Assembly: GCA_018240285.1 (NCBI GenBank)
Contig: JAFEGA010000024.1
Coordinates: 23,703 to 87,702, forward strand
DNA: 64,000 nucleotides
DNA from: Pseudomonadota bacterium
GTDB taxonomy: Bacteria; Pseudomonadota; Gammaproteobacteria; Burkholderiales; Nitrosomonadaceae
Direction of reading: 5' to 3'
Positions 63,866-64,000 of the stretch are shown piece after piece. How positions within the stretch are numbered: position 1 is the first letter of the stretch; each line of letters starts with the position of its first letter. The position numbers and the translations under genes were made by a program. The notes below the pieces were generated by a model. The model searched no databases, was not told where the DNA came from, and saw nothing but the letters and a program-made list of their open reading frames with translations.

Positions 63866-64000
63866 AGATAACCTGTTTTACGTTGAGTTGTTAGGCTAAC
63901 ACCTTAAAGAAATAAGCAAATAGAAAAATAGAATAAATACATTCTAAATCTTATTAAAAAAGTTCCTATTTGCAACCACTACTGTCCCGCTAACTTTCAA

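Noticed and set aside
1..64000. CRISPR arrays, rRNA and tRNA genes
   Set aside because: No regularly spaced repeats, no tRNA-like cloverleaf and no rRNA stretch were seen in the gaps while reading both strands; short structures could still be missed by eye.

Overview
The window reads as chromosomal DNA of a Gram-negative betaproteobacterium, most likely of the Nitrosomonadaceae (Nitrosomonas-like). This is an inference from the gene set (DUF3579, DUF3422 and DUF2130 proteins, HpnN, PEP-CTERM proteins, many multicopper and haem proteins, a siderophore receptor with a signalling domain). No amo, hao or rRNA gene is present to prove it. Genes are densely packed and complete except for a partial gene at the left edge.

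Layout. 0-3.3 kb: two related small acidic proteins flanking a Nudix hydrolase, then a 7TM diguanylate cyclase. 3.5-10.4 kb: a putative Na+/H+ antiporter converging on a CzcCBA-type heavy-metal efflux operon. 10.6-17.3 kb: a RoxA-like di-haem protein, a DUF3579 protein, a lipoprotein aminopeptidase, a chromate transporter and a DUF2130 protein. 17.4-19.1 kb: a flagellin carrying a metallopeptidase in its variable region (flagellinolysin). 19.3-26.4 kb: a Tat-exported multicopper oxidase, a MITE-like repeat, a CHASE-PAS histidine kinase, a PAS relic, a PEP-CTERM protein and a PhoX-like protein. 26.5-29.4 kb: a stress cluster cbpA-cbpM-trxC-htrA. 29.4-33.7 kb: an IS5-type transposase relic, a large PEP-CTERM protein and a LicD-cytidylyltransferase fusion.

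33.7-41.1 kb is an apparent Fur-controlled iron island: an RTX protein, a ceruloplasmin-like multicopper oxidase, a duplicated secreted helical protein resembling algal FEA1, a TonB siderophore receptor and Bfd. Candidate Fur boxes precede the RTX gene, the FEA1-like gene and bfd. The oxidase plus FEA1-like pair recalls the FOX1/FEA1 iron-assimilation proteins of Chlamydomonas and is the best candidate for an under-described system here.

41.3-48.6 kb: serine dehydratase, a second MITE-like repeat family member, a DUF3422 protein, a decayed toxin-antitoxin locus (toxin frameshifted in a homopolymer), a tectonin-like secreted propeller and an amino-acid permease. 48.7-57.5 kb: HpnN, DedA, TauE/SafE, Kup, a serralysin-type RTX metalloprotease and a DUF4389 protein. 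57.7-63.9 kb, minus strand: cheA-cheW-cheR-cheD-cheB followed by an NlpC/P60 lipoprotein; cheY, cheZ and receptors are not in the window.

Three short TTAAGGAA-ended repeats each abut a gene end, and in each case the neighbouring gene's stop codon lies in the repeat terminus.
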